Assembly (NCBI GenBank): GCA_036226585.1
Contig: CP108997.1
Location: forward strand, 5,642,001-5,706,000
Direction of reading: 5' to 3'
DNA length: 64,000 nucleotides
Origin: Streptomyces sp. NBC_00708
GTDB taxonomy: Bacteria > Actinomycetota > Actinomycetes > Streptomycetales > Streptomycetaceae
Under the pieces are notes generated by a model that was given only the letters and a program-made list of their open reading frames with translations, was not told the origin of the DNA and did not search any database. The translations under genes were made by a program, and so were the position numbers. Below are positions 15,772-24,290 of this stretch, one piece after another; the stretch's first letter is position 1; every line of letters begins with the position of its first letter.

Positions 15772-16599
15772 ATGAGCCCGTTCACCGGCTCCGTACCGCG
15801 TACGCAGCACTGGCGCCACCTGCGGGTCGCCGTCGAGGACGGCGTCGCCACCGTCACCCTCGCCCGGCCCGAGAAGCTCAACGCCCTCACCTTCGGCGCC
15901 TACGCCGACCTGCGCGACCTGCTGGCCGAGCTGGCCCGGGAGCGCGCCGTCCGGGCCCTGGTCCTGGCCGGCGAGGGGCGCGGCTTCTGCTCCGGCGGCG
16001 ATGTGGACGAGATCATCGGCGCGACCCTGTCGATGGACACCGCCGAGCTGCTGGACTTCAACCGGATGACCGGCCAGGTCGTCCGCGCGGTGCGCGAGTG
16101 CCCGTTCCCCGTCGTCGCGGCCGTCCACGGCGTCGCCGCCGGAGCGGGCGCCGTCCTCGCCCTCGCCGCCGACTTCCGCGTCGCCGACCCCAGCGCCCGG
16201 TTCGCCTTCCTCTTCACCCGGGTCGGGCTCTCCGGCGGCGACATGGGCGCGGCCTATCTGCTGCCCCGGGTCGTCGGCCTCGGCCATGCCACCCGGCTCC
16301 TGATGCTCGGCGAACCGGTCCGCGCCCCCGAGGCCGAGCGGATCGGTCTGATCAGCGAGCTCACCGACGAGGGCGACGCCGACAAGGCCGCCGCCGCGCT
16401 CGCCCGCCGCCTCGCGGGCGGGCCCGCGCTCGCCCTCGCCCAGACCAAGGCGCTGCTCACCGCCGAGCTGGACATGCCGCTGGCCGCCGCCGTCGAGATG
16501 GACGCCGCCACCCAGGCCCTCCTGATGCACGGCGAGGACTACGCCGAATTCCACGCCGCGTTCAGCGAGAAGCGGCCGCCCGCCTGGCGCGGCAAATGA
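15772..16599 (+). CDS. Enoyl-CoA hydratase/isomerase family protein (aromatic-CoA island)
   Basis: 275 aa of the crotonase fold. Oxyanion-hole strands are visible as VLAGEGRGFCSGGDVDEI (about residue 63-80) and VHGVAAGAGAVLALAADFRVAD (about 117-138), with GLSGGDMGAAYLLPRVVG after. Ribosome site AAGGGG lies at 15758-15763. Its stop overlaps the start of the next gene (ATGA), so both are translationally coupled. From context it should act on the ring-reduced 2-aminobenzoyl-CoA intermediate in a beta-oxidation-like step, as in the aerobic anthranilate pathway known from Azoarcus evansii; biochemical specificity cannot be read from sequence. Confidence 0.88.
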   Translation: MSPFTGSVPRTQHWRHLRVAVEDGVATVTLARPEKLNALTFGAYADLRDLLAELARERAVRALVLAGEGRGFCSGGDVDEIIGATLSMDTAELLDFNRMTGQVVRAVRECPFPVVAAVHGVAAGAGAVLALAADFRVADPSARFAFLFTRVGLSGGDMGAAYLLPRVVGLGHATRLLMLGEPVRAPEAERIGLISELTDEGDADKAAAALARRLAGGPALALAQTKALLTAELDMPLAAAVEMDAATQALLMHGEDYAEFHAAFSEKRPPAWRGK

Positions 16600-18899
16600 C
16601 CGCCCCGGGCGCCGGCCCGCACCGGATCGCGGTCATCGGCGGCGGCCCCGGCGGGCTCTACGCGGCAGCGCTGCTCAAACGGCTCGGCCCCGCGCGCGAG
16701 ATCACCCTCTGGGAGCGCAACGCCCCCGATGACACCTTCGGCTTCGGCGTCGTCCTCTCCGACGAGACCCTCGGCGGCATCGAACACGCCGACCCCGTCG
16801 TCCACCGGGCCCTCCAGCGCGAGTTCGTCCGCTGGGACGACATCGACATCGTGCACCGGGGCCACACCCAGACCTCCGGCGGCCACGGCTTCGCCGCCCT
16901 CGGCCGCCGCCGGCTCCTGGAGATCCTGCACGAGCGCTGCGCCGGGCTCGGCGTCGACCTCCGCTTCCGCACCCAGGCCCCGCCCGCCGCCGAACTCGCC
17001 GCCACGCACGACCTGGTCATCGCCGCCGACGGCGTGCACAGCGCCACCCGCGAGGCCCACGCGGAGCGCTTCCGCCCCCGCGTCACCGGACACCGCTGCC
17101 GCTACATCTGGCTCGCCGCCGACTTCGCCCTGGACGCCTTCCGCTTCGAGATCGCCGAGACCGCGTACGGCGTGATGCAGCTCCACGCCTACCCCTTCGC
17201 GCGGTCGCCGGAAGGCGGCGCCTCCACCGTCATCGTCGAGATGCGCGAGGAGGTCTGGCGCGCGGCCGGCTTCGACGTCCCCGACCCGGCCGAGTCGGTC
17301 GACCAGTGCGCCAAGATCTTCGCGAACGCGCTCGGCCACCGCCCCCTGCGCTCCAACAACTCCGCCTGGCTCACCTTCCGTACCGTCGTCAACGAGCGCT
17401 GGTCGCACGGCAGTACCGTCCTCATCGGGGACGCCGCGCACACCGCGCACTTCTCCATCGGCTCCGGCACCAAGCTCGCCGTGGAGGACGCCCTCGCGCT
17501 CGCCGCCTGCGTCGAGGAGCAGCCCTCGCTGCCGGCCGCGCTCGCCGCGTACGAGAGCGAGCGCCGGCCCGTCGTCGAATCGACGCAGCGCGCGGCGGCG
17601 GCCAGCCTGCGCTGGTTCGAGGAGCTGGGTACGTACGTGGACCAGCCGCCCCGGCAGTTCGCGTTCAACCTCCTCACCCGCAGCCGCCGCGTCACCCACG
17701 ACAACCTCCGGCTGCGCGACCCCGCGTTCACGACCGGTGTGGAGGAGGAGTTCGGCTGCCCGCCCGCCACCCCGCCGATGTTCACGCCGCTGCGGCTGCG
17801 CGGCCTGGAGCTGCGCAACCGTGTCGTCGTCTCGCCGATGGACATGTACTCGGCCACCGACGGCGTCCCCGGCGACTTCCACCTCGTCCACCTCGGCGCG
17901 CGGGCCCTCGGCGGCGCCGGTCTCGTCATGACGGAGATGGTCTGCGTCAGCCCGGAGGGCCGCATCACCCCCGGCTGCACCGGCCTCTACACCGACGAAC
18001 AGGCCGCCGCCTGGACCCGGATCACCGACTTCGTGCACTCCGCGTCCCCCGGCACCGCCATCGGCGTCCAGCTCGGCCACTCCGGCCGCAAGGGCTCCAC
18101 CAAGCTCATGTGGGAGGGCATCGACCAGCCCCTGGACGACGGCAACTGGCCGGTGACCGCCGCCTCCCCCCTCCCCTACGCCCCGGACGTCAACCAGGTC
18201 CCGCACGCCCTGGACCGGGCCGGGCTCGACGAGGTCCGCGAGCGGTTCGCCGCCGCCGCCCGGCGCGCCGACGCCTGCGGGTTCGACCTCCTCGAACTGC
18301 ACTGCGCCCACGGCTATCTGCTCTCCGGCTTCCTCTCCCCGCTCACCAACCACCGCACCGACGCCTACGGCGGGCCCCTGGCCCACCGGCTCCGCTTCCC
18401 GCTGGAGGTCTTCGACACCGTCCGCGCGCTGTGGCCCGACGACCGGCCGATGACCGTCCGGATCTCCGCCACCGACTGGGTCGAGGGCGGCACCACCGCC
18501 GAGGACGCCGTCGAGATCGCCCGCGCGTTCGTCGCGCACGGGGCCGACGCCATCGACGTCTCCACCGGCCAGGTCGTCCCCGGCGAGCGGCCCGAGTACG
18601 GGCGCTCCTACCAGACCCCGTACGCCGACCGCATCCGCAACACCCTGTGCGTGCCCGTGATCGCGGTGGGTGCCATCTCCTCCTGGGACGACGTCAACTC
18701 CCTGCTGCTCGCGGGCCGCGCCGACCTCTGCGCCCTGGCCCGCCCCCACCTGTACGACCCGCACTGGACGCTCCACGCGGCGGCCGAGCAGGGCTACAGC
18801 GGTCCGGGCGCCCCCTGGCCCCTCCCGTACCGCGCGGGCAGCCGCACTCCGCCGACCGGCCGCACCGACGCCCCGAAGCCGAGGCTCACACTGGGCTGA
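16596..18899 (+). CDS. Monooxygenase/reductase fusion: 2-aminobenzoyl-CoA (or salicylyl-CoA 5-) hydroxylase plus old-yellow-enzyme domain
   Basis: 767 aa from ATG 16596. Residues 1-390 are a class A FAD monooxygenase: dinucleotide motif VIGGGPGGLYAAALLKR, and GDAAHTAHFSIGSGTKLAVEDA. From residue 395 (MFTPLRLRGLELRNRVVVSPM) to the end it is a full FMN TIM barrel of the old yellow enzyme family, including HCAHGYLLSGFLSPLTNHR and a C-terminal FMN phosphate site. This domain order is that of 2-aminobenzoyl-CoA monooxygenase/reductase, which hydroxylates and then reduces the aromatic ring of the CoA thioester; databases often name it bifunctional salicylyl-CoA 5-hydroxylase/oxidoreductase. The aminobenzoate-type ligase, acyl-CoA dehydrogenase and RidA nearby favour anthranilate as substrate. 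A frame reaching back to 16098 overlaps the hydratase and is not used. Confidence 0.88.
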   Translation: MTAPGAGPHRIAVIGGGPGGLYAAALLKRLGPAREITLWERNAPDDTFGFGVVLSDETLGGIEHADPVVHRALQREFVRWDDIDIVHRGHTQTSGGHGFAALGRRRLLEILHERCAGLGVDLRFRTQAPPAAELAATHDLVIAADGVHSATREAHAERFRPRVTGHRCRYIWLAADFALDAFRFEIAETAYGVMQLHAYPFARSPEGGASTVIVEMREEVWRAAGFDVPDPAESVDQCAKIFANALGHRPLRSNNSAWLTFRTVVNERWSHGSTVLIGDAAHTAHFSIGSGTKLAVEDALALAACVEEQPSLPAALAAYESERRPVVESTQRAAAASLRWFEELGTYVDQPPRQFAFNLLTRSRRVTHDNLRLRDPAFTTGVEEEFGCPPATPPMFTPLRLRGLELRNRVVVSPMDMYSATDGVPGDFHLVHLGARALGGAGLVMTEMVCVSPEGRITPGCTGLYTDEQAAAWTRITDFVHSASPGTAIGVQLGHSGRKGSTKLMWEGIDQPLDDGNWPVTAASPLPYAPDVNQVPHALDRAGLDEVRERFAAAARRADACGFDLLELHCAHGYLLSGFLSPLTNHRTDAYGGPLAHRLRFPLEVFDTVRALWPDDRPMTVRISATDWVEGGTTAEDAVEIARAFVAHGADAIDVSTGQVVPGERPEYGRSYQTPYADRIRNTLCVPVIAVGAISSWDDVNSLLLAGRADLCALARPHLYDPHWTLHAAAEQGYSGPGAPWPLPYRAGSRTPPTGRTDAPKPRLTLG

Positions 18900-18905
18900 C
18901 CGGCA

Positions 18906-18923
18906 CGTCACACTGCCGTGACG
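18906..18923. terminator. Short hairpin between convergent genes
   Basis: CGTCAC / GTGACG with a 6-base loop in the 42-base gap between the fused monooxygenase and the convergent paaX-like gene. There is no T tract; probably a weak bidirectional terminator. Confidence 0.35.
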
Positions 18924-18941
18924 CCCCGCCGCGCAGCCCGT

Positions 18942-19757
18942 CTACGCCCGCACGAACTCCGCCCCCGCGTCCCGCAACCGCTCGTGCAGCGCCCGGAACA
19001 CCTCGGCCGACCTGGCGCCGGGCCAGCCGTCGGGCAGCAGTTCCCGGGGCAGCCCCGGGTCGGCGTACGGCACCCGGCGCCAGGAGTCCAGCGCCGTCAG
19101 GTAGTCCCGGTAGGCCGCCTCCGGGTCCGCCGCCCCGTCCCCGCGTGCCTCCCAGGCCCCGAGCACCGGTTCGTGGCGTTCCAGGAAGTCGTGGTGCAGC
19201 CGGGCCACCGCGTCCAGGTCCCACCAGCGGGCCACGGCCTCCCGGGTCGGTGCGAAGCCCAGGTGGTCGCCGCGGAACAGGTCGACGTACGGGGCGAGTT
19301 CCAGCCGTTCCAGGGTATGCCGGGTCTCGTCGTACAGCCCCGCCGGGGCGATCCAGACACCGGGGGCGGCCGTGCCGAACCCCAGCCGGGACAGCCGCGA
19401 GCGCAGCAGATGCCGCTTGTGGCGCTCGGCCTCGGGGACGGAGAACACCGCGAGCACCCAGCCGTCCTCCTCGCGGGGGTCCGGGTGCCGGTAGATGCGG
19501 CGGTCGCCGTCGTCCAGGAGCTGGCGGGCGTCCGCCGACAGCGCGTACCCGGCCGCCCCGTCCGCCGTCCGCGCGGCGACGAGCAGCCCGCGCCGCTTCA
19601 GCCTGGAGACGGACGAGCGCACGGCCGGGGCGTCCACGCCGACGGCGCCGAGCAGCCGGACCAGACCGGCCACCGGCATCGGCCCGTCGCCGGGGGTGCG
19701 GCCGTACGCCCCGTACAGGGTGACGATCAGGGAGCGGGGGGTGTGCGGTTCGGCCAT
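18942..19757 (-). CDS. PaaX-family transcriptional regulator
   Basis: 271 aa from ATG 19757, four bases after the ligase stop, so it is translated from the ligase mRNA. N-terminal winged helix (PRSLIVTLYGAYG ... AVRSSVSRLKRRGLLVA), followed by the PaaX central region (WVLAVFSVPEAERHKRHLLRSRLSRLGFGTAAPGVWIAP) and the C-terminal domain (YRDYLTALDSWRRVPYADPGLPRELLPDGWPG). PaaX represses phenylacetate genes and is released by phenylacetyl-CoA. By analogy this one probably senses an aryl-CoA such as 2-aminobenzoyl-CoA and controls the divergent promoters at 21400-21508. Confidence 0.88.
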   Translation of the reverse strand: MAEPHTPRSLIVTLYGAYGRTPGDGPMPVAGLVRLLGAVGVDAPAVRSSVSRLKRRGLLVAARTADGAAGYALSADARQLLDDGDRRIYRHPDPREEDGWVLAVFSVPEAERHKRHLLRSRLSRLGFGTAAPGVWIAPAGLYDETRHTLERLELAPYVDLFRGDHLGFAPTREAVARWWDLDAVARLHHDFLERHEPVLGAWEARGDGAADPEAAYRDYLTALDSWRRVPYADPGLPRELLPDGWPGARSAEVFRALHERLRDAGAEFVRA

Positions 19758-19761
19758 GTGA

Positions 19762-21399
19762 TCATTCTCGGTCCGGCGCGGGCCCGGCCGCACCGGGTTC
19801 CTCCGCGCGGAGCCGGAACCGTTGCAGTTTCCCCGTGGCGGTCCGGGGGAGCGCGGGCAGGAACGTGATGCGGCGGGGGCATTTGTGCGGGGCCAGCTCC
19901 GCCCGCATGAACGTCCGCAGCGCGTCCTCCGTCAGCGCGGACCCCTCCCGCACCACCACGTACGCCGCCACGATCCGGCCGCGCAGCTCGTCCGCCCGAC
20001 CCACCACCGCGGCCTCCGCCACATCCGGGTGGCGCAGCAGGGCCTCCTCGACCTCGGGGCCGGCGATGTTGTACCCGGAGGAGATGATCATGTCGTCGGC
20101 GCGGGCCACGTACCGGAAGTAGCCGTCCGGGTCGCGCACATAGGTGTCGCCGGTGATGTTCCAGCCGTTCCGTACGTAGTCCCGCTGCCGTTCGTCGGCG
20201 AGGTAGCGGCAGCCGACCGGGCCGCGCACGGCGAGCAGGCCCGGCTCGCCGTCCGGCACCGGCTTCCCGTCGGCGTCCACCACGCGGGCCTGCCAGCCCG
20301 GGACCGGAACGCCGGTGGTGCCGGGGCGGATCGCGTCGTCGGCGGCGGAGACGAAGATGTGCAGCAGCTCGGTGGCGCCGATGCCGTTGATGATCCGCAG
20401 CCCGGTCCGCTCGTGCCAGGCGTGCCAGGTCGCCTCGGGAAGGTTCTCGCCCGCCGAGACACACCGGCGCAGCGCCGACAGGTCGTGCCCGTCGAGCTGG
20501 TCGAGCATCACCCGGTACGCGGTCGGGGCGGTGAACAGCACGGAGACGCGGTGCTCCGCCAGGGCGGGCAGCAGTTGCTTGGGCCCGGCCTGCTCCAGCA
20601 GCAGCGCCGACGCGCCCACCCGCAGCGGGAACACCACCAGGCCCCCGAGCCCGAAGGTGAAACCGAGCGGCGGACTGCCCGCGAACACGTCGTCGGGGAC
20701 CGGCCGCAGGACGTGCCGCGAGAACGTGTCGGCGATGGCCAGCACATCGCGGTGCAGATGCATACAGCCCTTGGGCCGGCCGGTGGTGCCCGAGGTGAAC
20801 GCGATCAGCGCCACGTCGTCCGACGCGGTGTCCACCGCCGCGTAGGCCCCCGGCCGGGCGGCGGCCAGCCGCAGCAGGTCGTCGGGCGCGTCACCCCCGT
20901 ACGCCGTGATCCGCAGCCCCGGCACCCGCGCCGCGGCCAGGTCGTCGACCGCACGCGCGTCGCACAGGGCGTGGCTCACCCGGGCGATCGAGCAGACCGT
21001 CGCCAGCTCGGAGGCCCGCTGCTGCGCCAGTACGGTGACGGCGACGGCCCCCGCCTTCAGCACCGCGAGCCAGCAGGCGGCCAGCCGGGGTGTCGTGGGG
21101 CCGCGGAGCAGGACGCGGTTGCCGGGGACGACGCCCAGGTCCGAGGTGAGGACATGGGCGATCCGGTCGACGAGGTCCCGCAGCTCCCCGTAGCTCAGCA
21201 CCCCGCCGTCGGGCGTACGGAAGGCGGGGCGGTCCGGGCCCAGGCGGTCGGCCGTGCCGTCCAGCAGCTCGGTGGCGCAGTTGAGCCGGTCCGGGTAGTG
21301 CAGTTCGGGCAGGTCGAGGAGCAGGTCCGGCCACTGGTCCACCGGTGGCAGGTGCTCCCTGGCGAAGCCGTCGATGTGCGCTGAGGTTTTCGGGTCCAT
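19762..21399 (-). CDS. 2-Aminobenzoate-CoA ligase-type acyl-CoA synthetase
   Basis: 545 aa, ANL superfamily. The AMP-binding loop is IAFTSGTTGRPKGCMH, followed by GIGATELLHIFVS, GDTYVRDPDGYFRYVARADDMIISSGYNI and the C-terminal catalytic lysine in PRTATGKLQRFRLR. The N-terminal stretch DGFAREHLPP and LLDLPELHYPDRLNCATELLD is, from memory, typical of benzoate/2-aminobenzoate-CoA ligases. It should activate anthranilate (or a related benzoate) to its CoA thioester with ATP, feeding the monooxygenase/reductase encoded at 16596. Cotranscribed with the paaX-like gene. Promoter on the minus strand at 21427-21454. Confidence 0.85.
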   Translation of the reverse strand: MDPKTSAHIDGFAREHLPPVDQWPDLLLDLPELHYPDRLNCATELLDGTADRLGPDRPAFRTPDGGVLSYGELRDLVDRIAHVLTSDLGVVPGNRVLLRGPTTPRLAACWLAVLKAGAVAVTVLAQQRASELATVCSIARVSHALCDARAVDDLAAARVPGLRITAYGGDAPDDLLRLAAARPGAYAAVDTASDDVALIAFTSGTTGRPKGCMHLHRDVLAIADTFSRHVLRPVPDDVFAGSPPLGFTFGLGGLVVFPLRVGASALLLEQAGPKQLLPALAEHRVSVLFTAPTAYRVMLDQLDGHDLSALRRCVSAGENLPEATWHAWHERTGLRIINGIGATELLHIFVSAADDAIRPGTTGVPVPGWQARVVDADGKPVPDGEPGLLAVRGPVGCRYLADERQRDYVRNGWNITGDTYVRDPDGYFRYVARADDMIISSGYNIAGPEVEEALLRHPDVAEAAVVGRADELRGRIVAAYVVVREGSALTEDALRTFMRAELAPHKCPRRITFLPALPRTATGKLQRFRLRAEEPGAAGPAPDRE

Positions 21400-21426
21400 G
21401 AAGGATCGCCCCCTTGTCGCCCTTGG

Positions 21427-21454
21427 AGCGTATCGTTTGGGTGACGGTAGTCAA
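21427..21454 (-). promoter_or_regulatory. Promoter of the CoA-ligase/paaX operon
   Basis: On the minus strand: -35 TTGACT (21454-21449), 16-bp spacer, -10 TACGCT (21432-21427). TATCG at 21431-21435 and CGATA at 21462-21466 form a spaced dyad around it, a possible site for the PaaX-type regulator, which would then also govern the divergent acyl-CoA dehydrogenase gene. Confidence 0.5.
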
Positions 21455-21508
21455 CGGTCCGCGATAAAGATGCCCGGGAGCATTCGATTCGACCAGAGAG
21501 GCGCCGGT

Positions 21509-22636
21509 ATGACGGCATTCTCGCTCGATCCGGCCCAGACCGCCTGGTGCGAGGAGTTGCGCGCCCTGGCCCTGGACCGGCTCGCCCCGCTCGCCGCACA
21601 CGGTGAACCGGGGCACGTCAACCGCCCGCTGCTCGCCGCTCTCGGGGAGCTGGGGCTCCTGGACCGGCTGTTCGGCTCGGGCGCCCTCGACCTCTGCCTG
21701 CTGCGCGAATCGCTCGCCCGGGGCTGCACGGAGGCCGAGACCGCGCTCGCCCTCCAGGGCCTCGGCGGCTTCCCGGTGCTGCGCTCGGGCACCCCCGCCC
21801 AGCGCGAGCGGTGGCTGCCCGAGGTGCGGGCGGGCCGGGCGGTCGCCGCGTTCGCGCTGAGCGAGCCGGGCGCGGGCTCCGACGCCGGGGCCCTCGCGCT
21901 GGAGGCCGCCCCGGACTCCGGCGGCTGGCGGCTGACCGGCGAGAAGTGCTGGATCTCCAACGCGCCGGAGGCCGACTTCTACACGGTCTTCGCCCGTACG
22001 ACCCCGGGCGCCCGCGCCAGCGGCGTCACCGCGTTCCTGGTCCCCGCCGACCGCCCCGGACTGACCGGCACCGCGCTGGACATGCTCTCCCCGCACCCGA
22101 TCGGGGCCCTGGCCTTCGACGGCGTCCGCGTCACCGCCGACGATCTGCTCGGCGAACCGGACCGGGGCTTCGCGGTCGCCATGGACACCCTGAACCTGTT
22201 CCGCCCCAGCGTCGGGGCCTTCGCGCTCGGCATGGCGCGGGCGGCCCTGGACGCCACGGTGGAGCACACCGCGACCCGGACCGCCTTCGGCGGGCCCCTG
22301 TCGGGCCTCCAGGCCGTGTCCCACCAGGTCGCGGAGATGGCCACCCGCACCGAGGCCGCCCGGCTGCTGGTCTACGCGGCCGCCGCCGCCCATGACGCCG
22401 GGGAGCCCGGGGTGCCGCGCCGGGCCGCGATGGCGAAGCTGTACGCCACCGAGACCGCGCAGTACGTCGTGGACACCGCCGTCCAGCTGCACGGCGCCCG
22501 CGCTCTGCACCGCGGCCATCTGCTCGAACACCTCTACCGAGAGGTCCGCGCCCCGCGCATCTACGAGGGCGCCAGCGAGGTCCAGCGCACGATCATCGCC
22601 AAGGAGCTGTACGCGACCCGGGAGCCGACCGCATGA
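21509..22636 (+). CDS. Acyl-CoA dehydrogenase
   Basis: 375 aa from ATG 21509 with GAGAGG at 21495-21500; the longer frame from 21374 runs into the divergent promoter. FAD-dependent family with FALSEPGAGSDAGAL and GEKCWISNAPEADFYTVFART (substrate and FAD-binding strands), and the C-terminal AVQLHGARALHRGHLLEHLYREVRAPRIYEGASEVQRTIIAKEL, which contains the catalytic Glu of the YEGASE motif. Its partner genes suggest oxidation of an alicyclic CoA ester in the anthranilate pathway. Stop overlaps the ridA-like start (ATGA, 22633-22636). Confidence 0.9.
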   Translation: MTAFSLDPAQTAWCEELRALALDRLAPLAAHGEPGHVNRPLLAALGELGLLDRLFGSGALDLCLLRESLARGCTEAETALALQGLGGFPVLRSGTPAQRERWLPEVRAGRAVAAFALSEPGAGSDAGALALEAAPDSGGWRLTGEKCWISNAPEADFYTVFARTTPGARASGVTAFLVPADRPGLTGTALDMLSPHPIGALAFDGVRVTADDLLGEPDRGFAVAMDTLNLFRPSVGAFALGMARAALDATVEHTATRTAFGGPLSGLQAVSHQVAEMATRTEAARLLVYAAAAAHDAGEPGVPRRAAMAKLYATETAQYVVDTAVQLHGARALHRGHLLEHLYREVRAPRIYEGASEVQRTIIAKELYATREPTA

Positions 22637-23034
22637 GCCCGATCCACCGCATCAACCCGCACGAACTCTCGCCCGCCACCGGCTTCTCCCACGCGGTCAC
22701 CGCCACCGGCGGCCGGCTGGTCTTCCTGGCCGGGCAGACCGCCCTGGACCAGCACGGCACCGTCGTCGGCGGCACCCTGCCCGAGCAGTTCGCGACCGCC
22801 CTGGGCAACCTCCTCGCCGCCCTGCGCGCGGCCGGCGGCTCCCCGGCGGACCTGGCCCGGGTCACGGTGTACGCCGTCGATGTCGCCGACTACCGGGCCC
22901 ACGCGCCCGAACTGGGCCGGATCTGGCGCCGGCTGGCGGGCCGCGACTACCCGGCCATGGCCGTCATCGGGGCGGCGCGGCTCTGGGACGAACAGGCCCT
23001 GGTCGAGCTCGACGGGATCGCGGTCCTGCCCTGA
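22633..23034 (+). CDS. RidA/YjgF-family protein (atypical active site)
   Basis: 133 aa, typical length of a single-domain Rid protein that trimerises. The RidA fold is seen in GRLVFLAGQTALDQHGTVV, EQFATALGNLLAALRAAG and VTVYAVDVADYR. The Arg that binds the carboxylate of the imine in RidA (context PAR-S/T) is replaced: here the context is YPAMAVIGAARLWD, so the protein belongs to one of the Rid subgroups without that Arg. Anthranilate-CoA gene clusters of other bacteria also carry a YjgF gene, and an imine/enamine hydrolysing role on the 2-amino ring intermediate is reasonable but inferred. Confidence 0.85.
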   Translation: MSPIHRINPHELSPATGFSHAVTATGGRLVFLAGQTALDQHGTVVGGTLPEQFATALGNLLAALRAAGGSPADLARVTVYAVDVADYRAHAPELGRIWRRLAGRDYPAMAVIGAARLWDEQALVELDGIAVLP

Positions 23035-23037
23035 ACG

Positions 23038-23086
23038 ACGTACGCCCCCGCCGGCTCCGGAAACCGGGCCCGGCGGGGACGTACGG
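23038..23086. terminator. Bidirectional hairpin terminator
   Basis: Long GC-rich dyad in the 73-base gap between convergent genes: ACGTACGCCCCCGCCGG pairs with CCGGCGGGGACGTACG around a short loop. No T tract, as often in Streptomyces. Confidence 0.6.
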
Positions 23087-23107
23087 AAGAAGCGTACGGA
23101 GAGAAGA

Positions 23108-24241
23108 TCAGTACGGCTGCACCAGTACATGGGCCGCGCCCGGGATGCCGATCTTCAGCAGCTCGTCCTCCTCGGGCGTCGTCTCGCCGCCCGTCTCCTG
23201 CTTGAGCACCGCACGCGACATCGCCTGCACCCACATGGCGCGCGGGCGGCGCCGGGCCTCCCACGCGTCCAGGGCCGCCGCGACGTCCGCCTCGGCGTCC
23301 AGCGACTGGGCGAGCACCAGCGCGTCCTCCACCGCCATCGCCGCACCCTGCGCGATGTGCGGGGTGCTCGCGTGCGCGGCGTCCCCGGCCAGGACCACCC
23401 GGCCGACGTGCCACGGCTCCTCGACGGTCACCTGGGAGATCCGCGAGTACACCACCGCCTCCGGACCGGTGACCGCGTCGAGCGCCTCAGCGACCGGTCC
23501 GGAGAACATCACCAGCCGCTCCTTCAGCTGCTCGTGGGCCTTCTCCGCGTCCGGCCGGAAGTCCTCGGCCTCGGGGAACACCGTGCCCAGGTACATCAGC
23601 TCGTCCGTGATCGGCGTGAGCAGGGCCTTGGCCGCCTGGCCCGCGGTGCCCATCACGACGCCCCGCACCTGCTCCTGGCGGGGCACGGTGACGCGCCAGT
23701 TGGCGAAGCCGGTGTACTGGGGGGCGTAGCGGTCGCCGTACAGCCGGGTGCGCAGCGGCGAGCCGATGCCGTCGAAGCCGACGACGAGGTCCCAGCGTCC
23801 GGCCGTACCGTCGGACAGGGTGACGTCCACGCCCTCGCCGTCGTCGGCGAGTTCGGTGATCGTCGTGCCGAAGCGGATCTTCGCACCGGCCGAGGCCGCC
23901 GCCGCGCCCAGCACCTGGGCGAGCGCCGGACGGGGGATGCCGTTGTTGGACGGGGCATCGCCCATGCGGGGCTGCGGTATCGCGGCCAGGGTGTTGCCGG
24001 CCGGGTCCGCGATGGTCAGGACCTCCCACTCGAAGCCCGCCGCGAGGCAGTCGTCGAGCACCCCGATCTCGCGCATCACGTGCAGGGCGTTGGACGGCTG
24101 GATGATGCCGACGCCCAGGGCGTCGAGCTCGTCGCGGAGTTCGGCGACCTCGACGGTGTGGCCGCGCCGGGCCAGGGCGGTGGCGAGCGTCAGCCCGCCG
24201 ATGCCGCCGCCGTGGATCAGGACGCGCAGGGGTGTTGCCAT
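23108..24241 (-). CDS. FAD-dependent monooxygenase (class A), conservon-linked
   Basis: 377 aa, p-hydroxybenzoate-hydroxylase fold. FAD motif VLIHGGGIGGLTLATALARRG at the N-terminus, DG motif VVGFDGIGSPLR near residue 155, and GDAAHASTPHIAQGAAMAVEDALVLA near 285. A single-component NAD(P)H-dependent aromatic or polyketide hydroxylase is expected; the substrate is not evident. Ribosome site GGAGAG lies 7 bases before ATG 24241. It lies 49 bases after cvnD in the same direction, so it is probably part of the conservon transcript, in the place where many conservons have a P450; alternatively it belongs with the neighbouring aromatic-CoA island, from which a terminator separates it. Confidence 0.85.
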   Translation of the reverse strand: MATPLRVLIHGGGIGGLTLATALARRGHTVEVAELRDELDALGVGIIQPSNALHVMREIGVLDDCLAAGFEWEVLTIADPAGNTLAAIPQPRMGDAPSNNGIPRPALAQVLGAAAASAGAKIRFGTTITELADDGEGVDVTLSDGTAGRWDLVVGFDGIGSPLRTRLYGDRYAPQYTGFANWRVTVPRQEQVRGVVMGTAGQAAKALLTPITDELMYLGTVFPEAEDFRPDAEKAHEQLKERLVMFSGPVAEALDAVTGPEAVVYSRISQVTVEEPWHVGRVVLAGDAAHASTPHIAQGAAMAVEDALVLAQSLDAEADVAAALDAWEARRRPRAMWVQAMSRAVLKQETGGETTPEEDELLKIGIPGAAHVLVQPY

Positions 24242-24290
24242 GTCGGATCTCTCCAGAGCGAGAAGGGGGAGGGAGAAGGAACGGGAGGGG

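Noticed and set aside
16539..18911. 790-residue minus-strand frame opposite the monooxygenase fusion
   Set aside because: Shadow frame; no domain, and the forward gene has all FAD and FMN motifs.
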